Positions 17,647 through 26,148 of a stretch of DNA of 36,378 bases are shown piece by piece. A program made the position numbers and the translations under genes. The notes under the pieces were generated by a model. It worked only from the letters and a program-made list of their open reading frames with translations, made no database searches and was not told where the DNA came from. How positions within the stretch are numbered: position 1 is the stretch's first letter; every line of letters begins with the position of its first letter. The DNA comes from Pirellula sp. (GTDB lineage: Bacteria > Planctomycetota > Planctomycetia > Pirellulales > Pirellulaceae): the NCBI GenBank assembly GCA_021299695.1, contig JAJTEK010000061.1:1-36378 (forward strand). Direction: 5' to 3'.

Positions 17647-18279
17647 ATGAAACGATTCCACCAGACCAAGGCCCTCATGGCCTTGGCTACCCTGGCAGCA
17701 ATGGGATTTGGGTTGGGCTGCGATTCAAAAACCGCAGCACCAATTCCTGTCCCAACGGATCATTCCCCTGCAAAGACCTCCTCGGCCGGCGATCGCGATT
17801 CGCAGGCGGGGTCTGGTGTCGTGCTGGTCGACGGCGGCAACCAAACGCTCGCCGATTGGATCGCCAGCCATCGTGGCAAAGTCGTGCTTGTCGACTTTTG
17901 GGCGACGTGGTGCGGCCCATGTGTCAAAGAGTTTCCGCACTTGGTCGAATTGAGCAACCAACACCGAGACGCTGGATTGGTGGTCATTTCGGTCAGTATG
18001 AACGAACCCAAGGATCGCCAGTCCGTTCTAGCTTTCTTAAATCGACAAAAAGCGGACTTCGAGAATTTGCTCCCCGAGTACGGAGCCGGCTCGAAGTTCC
18101 TCGAGGCCTTTGACCTCCGAGGCGATGTCCCTTTTTACCGGCTCTACGATTCCAAGGGTGTCTTGCGATTCTCCTTTAGCGACGATCCCTCAGGCATCGA
18201 AAATTGCGAATCGATCGATAAGATCGATTCAAGAGTCGAAGGTTTGCTCAAAGAGATAGGTCAAGAGATAGGCCAATAG
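17647..18279 (+). CDS. TlpA/ResA-like thioredoxin lipoprotein
   Basis: 210 residues. The N-terminal hydrophobic stretch 'ALATLAAMGFGLGC' ends in a lipobox cysteine (residue 25), indicating a membrane-anchored lipoprotein. A Pro/Ser/Thr linker leads to a thioredoxin domain with 'VVLVDFWATWCGPCVKEFPH' (CGPC active site) and a cis-proline region in 'DLRGDVPFYRLYDSKG'. Proteins of this type reduce disulfides of apocytochromes or other exported substrates. It follows the redoxin gene closely in the same direction. The C-terminus contains a small duplicated 'EIGQEIGQ' ending, and the gene is convergent with hemB with an 11-base gap. Confidence 0.9.
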   Translation: MKRFHQTKALMALATLAAMGFGLGCDSKTAAPIPVPTDHSPAKTSSAGDRDSQAGSGVVLVDGGNQTLADWIASHRGKVVLVDFWATWCGPCVKEFPHLVELSNQHRDAGLVVISVSMNEPKDRQSVLAFLNRQKADFENLLPEYGAGSKFLEAFDLRGDVPFYRLYDSKGVLRFSFSDDPSGIENCESIDKIDSRVEGLLKEIGQEIGQ

Positions 18280-18290
18280 CCATTTGGGCT

Positions 18291-19328
18291 CTACGGATGG
18301 CTCGCTAGCCATGAGGCGACCTGTGGGGCAAAGTAAGTCAAGATCGCATCGGCACCGGCTCTGCGGAATGCAATCATGCTTTCCATGACGCAGGCTTCCT
18401 CGTGGATCGCCGAGCCCTGCGCGGCGAACTTGAGCATCGCATACTCCCCAGAGACTTGATAGACGGCTAAAGGGATCGAGAATTGGTCATGGATTCTGCG
18501 CACGATGTCCAAATAAGGCATCCCAGGTTTGACCATAACGATGTCGGCCCCTTCTTGGATATCGAGCGCCACTTCGCGGATCGCTTCGTCGCTATTCGCT
18601 GGATCCATTTGGTAGGTCTTTTTGGAGGCACCCACGAGATTCTTTGCAGACCCGACGGCATCGCGGAACGGACCATAGAATGCCGAAGCATATTTTGCGG
18701 CATAGCTCATGAGGATCACATGCTCAAAACCCGCTTGGTCCAACGCCTTGCGAATCGCCCCGATGCGCCCGTCCATCATGTCCGAAGGAGCAATGACGGT
18801 CGCTCCTGCTTGGGCCTGTAGAACAGCTTGTTGGCACAAGACCTCCAAGGTCGGATCGTTGACAATGTAGTCATCAATCATGATTCCATCGTGACCGTGA
18901 CTGGTGTAAGGATCCAACGCTACGTCGCAAACGATCCCAAGGGAGTCTTTGCATCGTTCTCGGATCGCGCGTGTCGCGGTGCAGATCAAGTTCCCGGCCA
19001 CGAGTGCTTCGTCCCCCCGAAGGCTTTTCTTCTGAGCAGGGGTCACTGGAAAAATCGCAACGGCTCCGACGCCGAGTTCGGCGGCTCGCTCGGCGGCTCG
19101 AACCGCAAGGTCGATACTCATGCGTTCGACCCCCGGCATCGTGGCGATGGGCTCGGTACGCTCGGTTCCTTCAATAACAAAAATAGGCCAGATCAAGTTC
19201 GAGGCGTTCAGTTGGGTTTCCTGCACCATCGAGCGAACCCAGTCCCAACGCCGCATCCGTCGCAAACGTGTCTGAGGAAACCCACCCAGCGGAGATAACG
19301 GCGATAACGGAGATGATGCATGGGTCAT
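18291..19328 (-). CDS. hemB: Delta-aminolevulinic acid dehydratase (porphobilinogen synthase)
   Basis: 345 residues from ATG 19328, with GAGG about seven bases upstream; the longer open frame to 19433 adds a stretch unlike the family. The enzyme condenses two 5-aminolevulinate molecules to porphobilinogen in heme synthesis. The fold motifs are clear: 'FPQTRLRRMRRWDWVRSMV', the Schiff-base lysines in 'SYAAKYAS' and 'VMVKPGMPYLD', and the C-terminal 'VYQVSGEYAMLK'. At the metal site the sequence is 'CDVALDPYTSHGHDG', with Asp/Ala in place of the cysteine cluster of zinc enzymes, so this is the magnesium-type HemB. Its N-terminus has a small 'SPLSPLSPL' repeat. No other heme genes are adjacent, although cytochrome and SCO genes follow downstream on the other strand. 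Confidence 0.95.
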   Translation of the reverse strand: MTHASSPLSPLSPLGGFPQTRLRRMRRWDWVRSMVQETQLNASNLIWPIFVIEGTERTEPIATMPGVERMSIDLAVRAAERAAELGVGAVAIFPVTPAQKKSLRGDEALVAGNLICTATRAIRERCKDSLGIVCDVALDPYTSHGHDGIMIDDYIVNDPTLEVLCQQAVLQAQAGATVIAPSDMMDGRIGAIRKALDQAGFEHVILMSYAAKYASAFYGPFRDAVGSAKNLVGASKKTYQMDPANSDEAIREVALDIQEGADIVMVKPGMPYLDIVRRIHDQFSIPLAVYQVSGEYAMLKFAAQGSAIHEEACVMESMIAFRRAGADAILTYFAPQVASWLASHP

Positions 19329-19537
19329 AGAAGCCTCGCCATCGAGAAAAACAAAGGAAAAACTGACGAGAACCACTGAAAATTCTCTTGGGCTCTCTGT
19401 CCGTCGGGAGCCTGCGTAGCAGAATATCGACAAACAGGATAAAATAGAATCGTCAATTTGATCACCCCCCCCTCCCCTGTTCCGTGTTCCCCCTTTCCAC
19501 AGAGCCCATAGGCTCGGAACTTCGATAGGCCTTCCCC

Positions 19538-20260
19538 ATGATCCAAATCCAACGCTGCCTTACTCTCACTCTATGCTTCTCGACGGCTTGGTTCTCGAGT
19601 TCTACCGTTCCGCTAAGAGCCCAGGATTCGGACAAGCAAAAACAAAATGTTGTTGTGCGAAATGAAAACCCTGCCGCAGAGGTCCCCTCTGGCGAAGGCT
19701 GGAAATCCCTCTTCGATGGTAAAAACCTCGACGGCTGGCAACAGAAAAACGGATGGGCTGTCTACCGAATCGACGGCAATTCGATCCACGGTACCACGTC
19801 GAAGAACAGCCCAAATTCCTTCCTGTGCACGACCAAGGATTACTCGGACTTCGAACTGAAGTTCGAGGTCAAGGTTCACAACGCTCTGAATTCAGGCGTA
19901 CAAATCCGGTCCAAGAGCCTTCCCGAACGCGATAACGGTCGTGTCCATGGCCCCCAAGTCGAGATCGAAGCCTCGCCAGGGGAATCAGGATATGTCTACG
20001 GAGAAGCCACCGGACGCAATTGGATCTCCCCGACCCAACCGATCCATTCCGTCCTGAAAAATGACGATTGGAACCAGTACCACATCCGAGCCAAAGGCAA
20101 ACGGATCCAGACCTGGATCAACGGCAAGTTGATCGAAGATATCACCGATGCGCAATCCCACGACTCGGGGTTCATCGGACTTCAAGTCCATAGCATCGGA
20201 GCCGACCAAGGTCCCTTTGATGTTCGTTGGCGAAATATCGCTATCCGCGAACTCCCGTAA
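19538..20260 (+). CDS. DUF1080 family (3-keto-disaccharide hydrolase-like) exported protein
   Basis: 240 residues. A signal peptide ('LTLTLCFSTAWFSSSTVPL' then RAQ) is followed by one concanavalin-like jelly-roll domain with the DUF1080 hallmarks 'WKSLFDGKNLDGWQQKNGWA', 'DFELKFEVKV...NSGVQIRS' and 'WNQYHIRAKGKRIQTWINGK'. DUF1080 is very abundant in planctomycetes. Some members hydrolyse 3-keto-glucosides, but most are uncharacterised. The protein is exported and stands alone, with its start 209 bases from hemB on the opposite strand and the cytochrome gene 78 bases downstream. The activity is therefore a family-level guess. Confidence 0.9.
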   Translation: MIQIQRCLTLTLCFSTAWFSSSTVPLRAQDSDKQKQNVVVRNENPAAEVPSGEGWKSLFDGKNLDGWQQKNGWAVYRIDGNSIHGTTSKNSPNSFLCTTKDYSDFELKFEVKVHNALNSGVQIRSKSLPERDNGRVHGPQVEIEASPGESGYVYGEATGRNWISPTQPIHSVLKNDDWNQYHIRAKGKRIQTWINGKLIEDITDAQSHDSGFIGLQVHSIGADQGPFDVRWRNIAIRELP

Positions 20261-20338
20261 ATCACTCCCGAAAGTCGCAGCCGGCGAGTAACGCCCCGGC
20301 CGACCCCAGCACGAAATTCCACGATCTTTTTGTCTCGT

Positions 20339-21640
20339 ATGAACCGTTGCAAACTCATGAATCCTATCGGGAAAGCCTCCCTCCGATCCCACATTGCGAT
20401 CCTTATGCTCGGAGCCGGGGCTCTGGTGGTATCTCAGACAGGATGCCGTGACCAAACACCCGTTGCTAGTCACTACGAACCGAACTACCTGTTTGCCAAA
20501 GCCACCGAGATCGGGCTGAGCAAGGAGGACGGGGAACTCGATCCAACCATCCAAGACAGCCAGAATCTCTTGGTCGAGTGGTTCGGTACCATGGAGGCCC
20601 CAAAACTCCCTAGCCTTCTGAAAGAAGACGACTACGCCGATTTGATCTCCGAAGCGAATCTCAAGATCGCCGTCGGAACTCCGAAAGAACCGGGAATCTA
20701 CATTCAGCAGTGCGTATCGTGTCACGGAAGCTCGGGACAAGGACGCGGGACCAATGCGGCCAGCCAAGATCCTTACCCAAGGGACTTCCGCATGGGGGTC
20801 TTCAAGTTCAAGTCCTCCCCACGCACCGCACGACCCGTCAAAGAGGACATCGAAAAGGTTTTGCGAAACGGATTGTCCGGCTCGCAAATGCCCTTGTTCA
20901 ACCAACTCAGCGATCAGGAGATCCAAGCCCTCGTCGATTATGTGGTCTTCCTGAGCCTTCGGGGTGAATTCGAACGGAGACTCATTCAATTCTCGGCCAC
21001 CGAATGGGAAGGCGAACGCCTCTACGATCCCTCAGCGGAAAAATCTGTCCTCGAAGGACAACTTTCCAACGCCTCCGATGCGCTGACCGAAATCGCCGAC
21101 CGATGGGTCCAATCGGCCGATGCAGTCGAAGACTTTCCACGACCCTCGTTCCCGATTGTCGGTTCCGAAACCGAAGAGAACAAAGAAGAATTGATCTCCT
21201 CGATCGAGAAAGGCAAAGTTCTTTTTGCCAGCGAGATCGCTTCGTGCTCGAAATGCCACGGTGTCAACGCCGACGGTAAAGGCAACCAGTTGCCCGACTA
21301 CGACGACTGGACCAAGGACTGGACCTCCAAAATCGGGATCCAACCGACCGACAGCCAGTCGCTTTTGCCGCTGATGGCCCGCGGGGGAATGAAGCCCCTC
21401 CCTTTAAAGCCCCGCAACATCCTCGAGGGACACTTTCGCGGCGGCCGGTCTCCCGAAGACCTTTACCGTCGTATTCGCTACGGAATCGCAGGGTCACCAA
21501 TGCCAGCGGCCGCGGTGGTCGAATCCCGAGATGAACCCGGTCTGATCGACGAAGACCTTTGGCACTTGGTCAACTATGTGCTTTCGATCGCCAATGTGCC
21601 TCCGCCTCCGATGGAAACCAAAGTCGTCTCGACTCAGTAA
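20339..21640 (+). CDS. Di-heme cytochrome c lipoprotein
   Basis: 433 residues from ATG 20339 (a TTG at 20330 is also in frame). The signal sequence ends at a lipobox-like 'VVSQTGC', so the protein is probably lipid-anchored outside the cytoplasmic membrane. Two heme c sites are seen: CVSCH in the first half with 'GSSGQGRGTNA', and CSKCH in the second with 'GVNADGKGNQLPDYDDW'. Candidate axial methionines lie in 'GLSGSQMPLFNQLSDQE' and 'GIAGSPMPAAAVV'. Each half is thus a class I cytochrome domain. It likely carries electrons to a terminal oxidase. The neighbouring SCO1-like gene (23263) supports a respiratory context, although no oxidase subunits lie in the window. Confidence 0.92.
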   Translation: MNRCKLMNPIGKASLRSHIAILMLGAGALVVSQTGCRDQTPVASHYEPNYLFAKATEIGLSKEDGELDPTIQDSQNLLVEWFGTMEAPKLPSLLKEDDYADLISEANLKIAVGTPKEPGIYIQQCVSCHGSSGQGRGTNAASQDPYPRDFRMGVFKFKSSPRTARPVKEDIEKVLRNGLSGSQMPLFNQLSDQEIQALVDYVVFLSLRGEFERRLIQFSATEWEGERLYDPSAEKSVLEGQLSNASDALTEIADRWVQSADAVEDFPRPSFPIVGSETEENKEELISSIEKGKVLFASEIASCSKCHGVNADGKGNQLPDYDDWTKDWTSKIGIQPTDSQSLLPLMARGGMKPLPLKPRNILEGHFRGGRSPEDLYRRIRYGIAGSPMPAAAVVESRDEPGLIDEDLWHLVNYVLSIANVPPPPMETKVVSTQ

Positions 21641-21675
21641 GTCCCCTGAAATCCAAACCTGTATTCCCCTTTTTG

Positions 21676-22314
21676 GTGCCACGCGTGTTCGATTCCCACT
21701 CGAAATTAGCCGCCGCCAAATTAGGCGACTCCGAGGCCAAAGGGGAACTGCTCGATCGATTTCGACCCTATTTAAATGTCATCGCGCAGCGATTGCTCGA
21801 TGAGAGACTTAAAGGTCGTATGGATTCAGGCGATGTCGTCCAAGCCACCTATCTCGAAGCGTCTCGGGATTTCGGTGCCTTCCGCGGAGATTCGATCGAG
21901 TCGTTCCTGGCATGGCTTCGACACATCCTGCGCAACAACGTCGCGACGGCCCACCAAGAGCATTTGGCCACCCAAAAGCGCTCGGCAAGGCTCGAGGTGA
22001 CAATCCAACCGACGGGGAACTCCTCGTCCGACCCGCTCCAATTCGAGCAGATGATTCCTTCCGATTCGTCCTCCCCGAGCCAACGGATGATGCGAAGCGA
22101 ATCGGCCGCACTGCTTGCTGCATGCATCGAACAATTGCCCTCGACCCAACAAGATGCCATACGCATGAAGTATCTAGATGGACTGTCCATCAAAGCGATC
22201 TCCGAAAGGATGCAAAAGTCCGAAATGGCCGTCGCAGGACTCCTCAAACGAGGCCTCCAAGGCTTGCGCGAACACATGTCCCGAGCCCAAGCGGGAAACA
22301 GTTCTTTCTGGTAG
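21676..22314 (+). CDS. ECF-type RNA polymerase sigma factor
   Basis: About 212 residues from GTG 21676; GTG 21685 is equally possible and no ribosome site decides between them (the frame is open back to 21559, inside the cytochrome gene). Region 2 is 'LLDRFRPYLNVIAQRLLDE...RMDSGDVVQATYLEASRDF' followed by 'AWLRHILRNNVATAHQ'. Region 4 is 'IEQLPSTQQDAIRMKYLDGL...MQKSEMAVAGLLKRGLQGL'. The region 2 'DxxDVVQxTxL' form is typical of planctomycete ECF groups. No anti-sigma gene is adjacent. It lies between the cytochrome gene (36 bases upstream) and the ABC-2 permease (37 bases downstream), an odd place in a respiratory cluster. Confidence 0.88.
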   Translation: MPRVFDSHSKLAAAKLGDSEAKGELLDRFRPYLNVIAQRLLDERLKGRMDSGDVVQATYLEASRDFGAFRGDSIESFLAWLRHILRNNVATAHQEHLATQKRSARLEVTIQPTGNSSSDPLQFEQMIPSDSSSPSQRMMRSESAALLAACIEQLPSTQQDAIRMKYLDGLSIKAISERMQKSEMAVAGLLKRGLQGLREHMSRAQAGNSSFW

Positions 22315-22351
22315 ACACATACCTCTTTAGAATCCGACGACCCAACACCGA

Positions 22352-23248
22352 ATGGCAAACATCTCAACGAATCTCGATCTCGACTCGGCTACCCCGCTGC
22401 GGACTCCCCTACCCTTTGCGGACTCGTCTTTACCGGCCGCTTGGATGCTAGCCAAACGCGAATGGATTCGATTTTTTCGACAGCCCTTCCGGGTCATCGC
22501 TGCCTTAGGCCAACCGATCCTTTTTTGGATCCTCTTTGGTACCGGGTTTCATAGGGCCTTTCAAGGCTCCGGACCTCAGGAGAGCTACATGGGGTTTTTC
22601 ATCCCCGGTACCGCAGCCTTGATCCTACTCTTTACGGCGATCTTTTCGACCATCTCGATCATCGAGGATCGACGCGAAGGCTTCCTGCAAGGAGTCATGG
22701 TCTCGCCGGCCCGACGCTGGGGGATTGCCTTTGGCAAGTCGCTCGGTGGTGCCGCAATTGCATGGGCCCAGGCCATCTTTTTTCTCCTGCTAGCAATCGG
22801 TATCGGAATGGTCCCCTTGGGGCCAAACCTGCTGATTCTGCCAGTGTTCCTGTTCGTGGCCGCTTTGGCCTTGACCGCCATGGGGGTGTGCTTTGCTTGG
22901 CCTATGGAGAGCACCCAAGGCTATCATGCAGCGATGAACATGGTCATGCTCCCGATGTGGCTTCTGAGCGGTGCGTTCTTTCCAATCCCAGCCCAAAGCG
23001 ATGGCATGCCCATCGGACAACGGATCCTGCAACTGATGATGCAATGCAACCCCATGAGCTACATCGTCGCGGGGATCCGACACCTGTGCACCGTCCCTAG
23101 CGCGTTGGGAACCGAGAACTCAGAGGTCCGCATTGACTGGATCCCTACGATACAAGCGAGTTGGTTAGTCACGCTAGGATTCGCCTTGGCCATGGGTGCT
23201 CTTGCAACTGTGCTGGTGCACAGAAGGCAAAAAGGGGAATTGCAATAG
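22352..23248 (+). CDS. ABC-2 type transporter permease
   Basis: 298 residues with six hydrophobic segments. The N-terminal 'WMLAKREWIRFFRQPFRVI' leads into 'IAALGQPILFWILFGTGF', and 'IIEDRREGFLQGVMVSPARRW' is the amphipathic EExE-like coupling region of ABC-2 permeases of the daunorubicin/Nod/CcmB-like type. 'LPMWLLSGAFFPI...QLMMQCNPMSYIVAGIRHL' is also characteristic. No ATPase lies beside it. In respiratory gene clusters such permeases are sometimes found near SCO and cytochrome oxidase genes, which fits the downstream SCO1-like gene 14 bases away. Its substrate is unknown. Confidence 0.9.
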   Translation: MANISTNLDLDSATPLRTPLPFADSSLPAAWMLAKREWIRFFRQPFRVIAALGQPILFWILFGTGFHRAFQGSGPQESYMGFFIPGTAALILLFTAIFSTISIIEDRREGFLQGVMVSPARRWGIAFGKSLGGAAIAWAQAIFFLLLAIGIGMVPLGPNLLILPVFLFVAALALTAMGVCFAWPMESTQGYHAAMNMVMLPMWLLSGAFFPIPAQSDGMPIGQRILQLMMQCNPMSYIVAGIRHLCTVPSALGTENSEVRIDWIPTIQASWLVTLGFALAMGALATVLVHRRQKGELQ

Positions 23249-23262
23249 AGTTGAGGTAGCTT

Positions 23263-24000
23263 ATGAACCGTCGAGTTTTTCAATTGTTAATGGTAATGCT
23301 CGGGATCGTCATCGGAACGACCGCTGCGATGCTTCGGATCAAGGTAGGGCGCGTCATGTCGGGACGTGAAGCTCCCATGGCTACTTTGGCCCCAGAAGCT
23401 CCAGGTGGAGAGTTATCCCGAGAAGTATCCGGAGAAGTCACCGATGCGAAATTCGATCAAGATGCACAACCGATCAGAGACCCTGGAAATCGTCGCTCCC
23501 TGGTCGAACTCAGACAGGCCGCGATGCTCGAGCCGAACTGGACTCGATCGTTCGAGTTGACCGAACGCAGCGGCCAAAAAGTGCGATCTGAAGACTTGGT
23601 TGGACAACCCTACGTGGTTTGTTTTTTCTTTTCGACATGCCCCGGAACATGCAAAAGGCAAAGCGGTGAGATGCGACTCTTGCAGTCGAAGTTCAAAGAC
23701 AAGCCGATTAGGCTTCTGAGCATCTCGGTCGACCCGGAAGTCGATACCCCGGAGGTTCTAAGTGCTTATGCAGAGGGTTTCAATGCCGACCCCAAGCAAT
23801 GGTTGTTCTTGACTGGGGAACTTCAAAACATCATCAAGATCGGGTCGGAGATGTTTTTTTTACCTGGCGTTGAGAAGCGTGGTCACCCCGATCGCTTTTG
23901 TTTAGTCAACGCACAAGGCGAGCTCGTCGGATCCTATGTTTGGCTTGACCAAGAGGAACGCGAATTGCTAGTTCAGCACATCGAAGAGCTGCTGAAATAA
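23263..24000 (+). CDS. SCO1/SenC-like copper chaperone, membrane-anchored
   Basis: 245 residues. One N-terminal TM helix ('FQLLMVMLGIVIGTTAAML') anchors a thioredoxin-fold domain. The copper ligands are visible: CPGTC in 'CFFFSTCPGTCKRQSGEM' and the distal histidine in 'GVEKRGHPDRFCLVN'. 'IRLLSISVDPEVDTPEVLSA' is a standard SCO segment. SCO proteins deliver copper to, or reduce, the CuA site of cytochrome c oxidase subunit II. It follows the ABC-2 permease by 14 bases, and a purine-rich GAGTTGAGG lies before its ATG. The expected oxidase genes do not follow: immediately downstream are the repeat element at 24165 and the minus-strand accessory block. Confidence 0.93.
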   Translation: MNRRVFQLLMVMLGIVIGTTAAMLRIKVGRVMSGREAPMATLAPEAPGGELSREVSGEVTDAKFDQDAQPIRDPGNRRSLVELRQAAMLEPNWTRSFELTERSGQKVRSEDLVGQPYVVCFFFSTCPGTCKRQSGEMRLLQSKFKDKPIRLLSISVDPEVDTPEVLSAYAEGFNADPKQWLFLTGELQNIIKIGSEMFFLPGVEKRGHPDRFCLVNAQGELVGSYVWLDQEERELLVQHIEELLK

Positions 24001-24164
24001 GCCGCGGACGATGGTTCGTAGGGTTCGTGTAGCGGTCCGTTTGTCACTTGATTCCAGCGTTGCACAAATAACCGATCCACAAAATCAAGTCATACAACGG
24101 TCAACCCATCGACCGCGGAACGTACCACCGAGCGTGGGATGTTTGGCTTTTCGCTTCGGGTATT

Positions 24165-24240
24165 GCCCGATGAACCATCGAACCCCACCGCCCCAAAGGG
24201 GCAAAATGAGGTAGCCCCAGGGCAGAGCGAAGCACCGCCC
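24165..24240 (+). repeat. Dispersed repeat copy A, left border of the accessory block
   Basis: By hand alignment 73 of 76 bases match 35725-35800 in the same orientation. It contains two hairpins: GCCCC-AAA-GGGGC (24190-24202), and CCCAGGGC (24216-24223) with GCCCTGGG (24237-24244). It lies just past the stop of the GH13 gene, so on the minus strand it could also end that operon's transcript. The second hairpin is decayed in the other copy. Confidence 0.85.
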
Positions 24241-24270
24241 TGGGTTCGTGTGGCGGTAGGTACCGGGAAG

Positions 24271-26148
24271 TTAGCCCTGCGATAAGATCAACGCCGAGTA
24301 TTTCCCAATAGCCAAGTTGCCGTGAAATGGAAGTTCATCACGAGCTCCGAGATGTCCCTCGGTATGATACCCGGGGTGGTTGTCGAAAAGAGGTGAGTAG
24401 CCTTCCCAATCGCTATTGAAACGTATAAACCAACGCCCGCCATGCGGAAGGCCCAGGGTATAGGTTTCGTATGCGCGATTAGCGAAGTTCAGGAGCACAA
24501 CTACGTCATCACCGGGCCCCCCGTCATGCCAACGGTGGAACGCAATCACTTTGTCCGAATCATTCACGTGAAAGACATTAAGTTTTTGACCGCGAAGACC
24601 TCTTGTATTGTTGTACCAGTTTCGCCTTAATCGAATCAAATCGCGATAAAGCGTTACGATTCCCGCGTAGGTTTTGAGTTTACTCCAGTCCATGCCTTCC
24701 TTGCCGGTGAACTGTCTATATTCGAGCATTTCTTGCCCTTGGAAAAGCATTGGGATTCCGGGAGATGTCATCGTCACCACCGCTCCGAGCGTCGAGCGTT
24801 TTTGCGCAAACCAGCTGTCTGAGTTACCCGGGTGGATTGCTTCCGGAACTCTTAGGCCGCCCTCTGGACGCCCAAATACATCTCCGACTTCATCATGGCT
24901 CTCGGTGTAGATGACGCGTTGCCAAGCATTACCAAAATTATTCGAGATCGCACTGGCAACGCTTCTCATGTCCCGGTATTCGTCGTTGGGGGTAACGATT
25001 GCGGCACGCACTTTGTGAAAGAACTGATCATCCCATTGGCTGTCGAAACCGAGCCCTCCGTGGGCGGTTGTTTGTGTAACCAATGCGTTCTGTCTCATGT
25101 CTTCAGCTACAATCAATTTCCAAGGCTGATCCTGGTCGACTCGATTGTTGATTCGCTGCAGCAAGGTCCACCCACAACCACCTAGTTGTGTTGGATCGTC
25201 TGGGGGCAAGTTATCCCAGCCGCGTGAATTACGAATGTAACAAGTCATGTCCAAGCGAAGGCCATCGATCCGATACTCATGCAGCCAATACAATACGTTA
25301 TCGCAAATGAAGTCGCGCACCTCGGGACGTCCGTAGTCAGGCCTTGTTTCTCCCCAGTCCCCGGTATCCGCACGCCAGTCGTTGTAGAAGTAAATGCCTC
25401 CCAATCCGTTCTCCGACCACTCGTCAAATTGCCAAAGCGATTCGTGCAAATTGTCCGGGCCGATATGGTTGTAGACGACATCAAGAATCACAGCGATTCC
25501 CAAATCGTGCGCTTTGTCGATCAGACGCTTGAGCGCTGATGGGCCTCCGTAGGCTCGTTCAACAGAAAACAAATGCTGCGGGTTATAACCCCACGAAAGC
25601 TCACCATTAAATTCCTTGATAGGCATTATTTCAATGGCATTGATACCCAAATCTCTCAACCTGCTTAAATGACGGCACATTTCATCAATGGGGCGTAACG
25701 AAGCTCGATCATCCTGACAATCAGAAAGGTAAGAGCCAAGGTGCAGCTCGTAGATTACTAACTCATCCCATGAGGGCATGCGGTAGGAATCCGTTTGCCA
25801 ATCGAATGGCTCAGCGCAAATCAAACTGTTTTCGCCATCACCAATGCACCCTGATCGTGGATCCGACCTCCAATGAAGGGGCGATTTTGTATTGTCGCCC
25901 AAGACATAGCGATACTGATCGCCATTGCTTGCTCCCGCTACGTCTACCGACCAGTACCCATTACCTTCAGAGGCCAGCGGGTTTGCGAATACATCCCAAC
26001 CATTGAATGTTCCGGCTACGTGAACCTGGCTGGCGAACGGAGCCCAGACCCGAAACGCGACACCGCCGTCAAAAACGATTGCTCCCAAACCAGGGCGACT
26101 CGACGTGACGGGCAAGGACTTACGAATTACAGTGGTGGTACTCTTCAT
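24271..26148 (-). CDS. GH13 alpha-glucan branching enzyme-like protein with CBM48
   Basis: 625 residues. An N-terminal CBM48-like domain (about 20-85, 'VAFRVWAPFASQVHVAGTFN', 'GNGYWSVDV') precedes a GH13 barrel. Catalytic elements are intact: 'DVVYNH' (223-228), nucleophile D300 in 'DGLRLDM', acid/base E349 in 'IVAED' and H418-D419 in 'YTESHDE'. The 'SWGYNPQHLFSVERAYGG' segment and C-terminal beta domain fit GlgB and GlgB-like amylases. Such enzymes cut and re-form alpha-1,4/1,6-glucan links, here in the cytoplasm because there is no signal peptide. It is the last gene of a four-gene overlapping run; its ATG overlaps the GMC gene's stop (ATGA at 26145-26148). A housekeeping glycogen role is possible, but no glgA/glgC/glgP genes are nearby. 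Confidence 0.9.
   Translation of the reverse strand: MKSTTTVIRKSLPVTSSRPGLGAIVFDGGVAFRVWAPFASQVHVAGTFNGWDVFANPLASEGNGYWSVDVAGASNGDQYRYVLGDNTKSPLHWRSDPRSGCIGDGENSLICAEPFDWQTDSYRMPSWDELVIYELHLGSYLSDCQDDRASLRPIDEMCRHLSRLRDLGINAIEIMPIKEFNGELSWGYNPQHLFSVERAYGGPSALKRLIDKAHDLGIAVILDVVYNHIGPDNLHESLWQFDEWSENGLGGIYFYNDWRADTGDWGETRPDYGRPEVRDFICDNVLYWLHEYRIDGLRLDMTCYIRNSRGWDNLPPDDPTQLGGCGWTLLQRINNRVDQDQPWKLIVAEDMRQNALVTQTTAHGGLGFDSQWDDQFFHKVRAAIVTPNDEYRDMRSVASAISNNFGNAWQRVIYTESHDEVGDVFGRPEGGLRVPEAIHPGNSDSWFAQKRSTLGAVVTMTSPGIPMLFQGQEMLEYRQFTGKEGMDWSKLKTYAGIVTLYRDLIRLRRNWYNNTRGLRGQKLNVFHVNDSDKVIAFHRWHDGGPGDDVVVLLNFANRAYETYTLGLPHGGRWFIRFNSDWEGYSPLFDNHPGYHTEGHLGARDELPFHGNLAIGKYSALILSQG

Noticed and set aside
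18296-18311. Hairpin ATGGCT-CGCT-AGCCAT as a terminator between the convergent genes
   Set aside because: It lies within the hemB coding end, is short, and has no T-tract on either strand.
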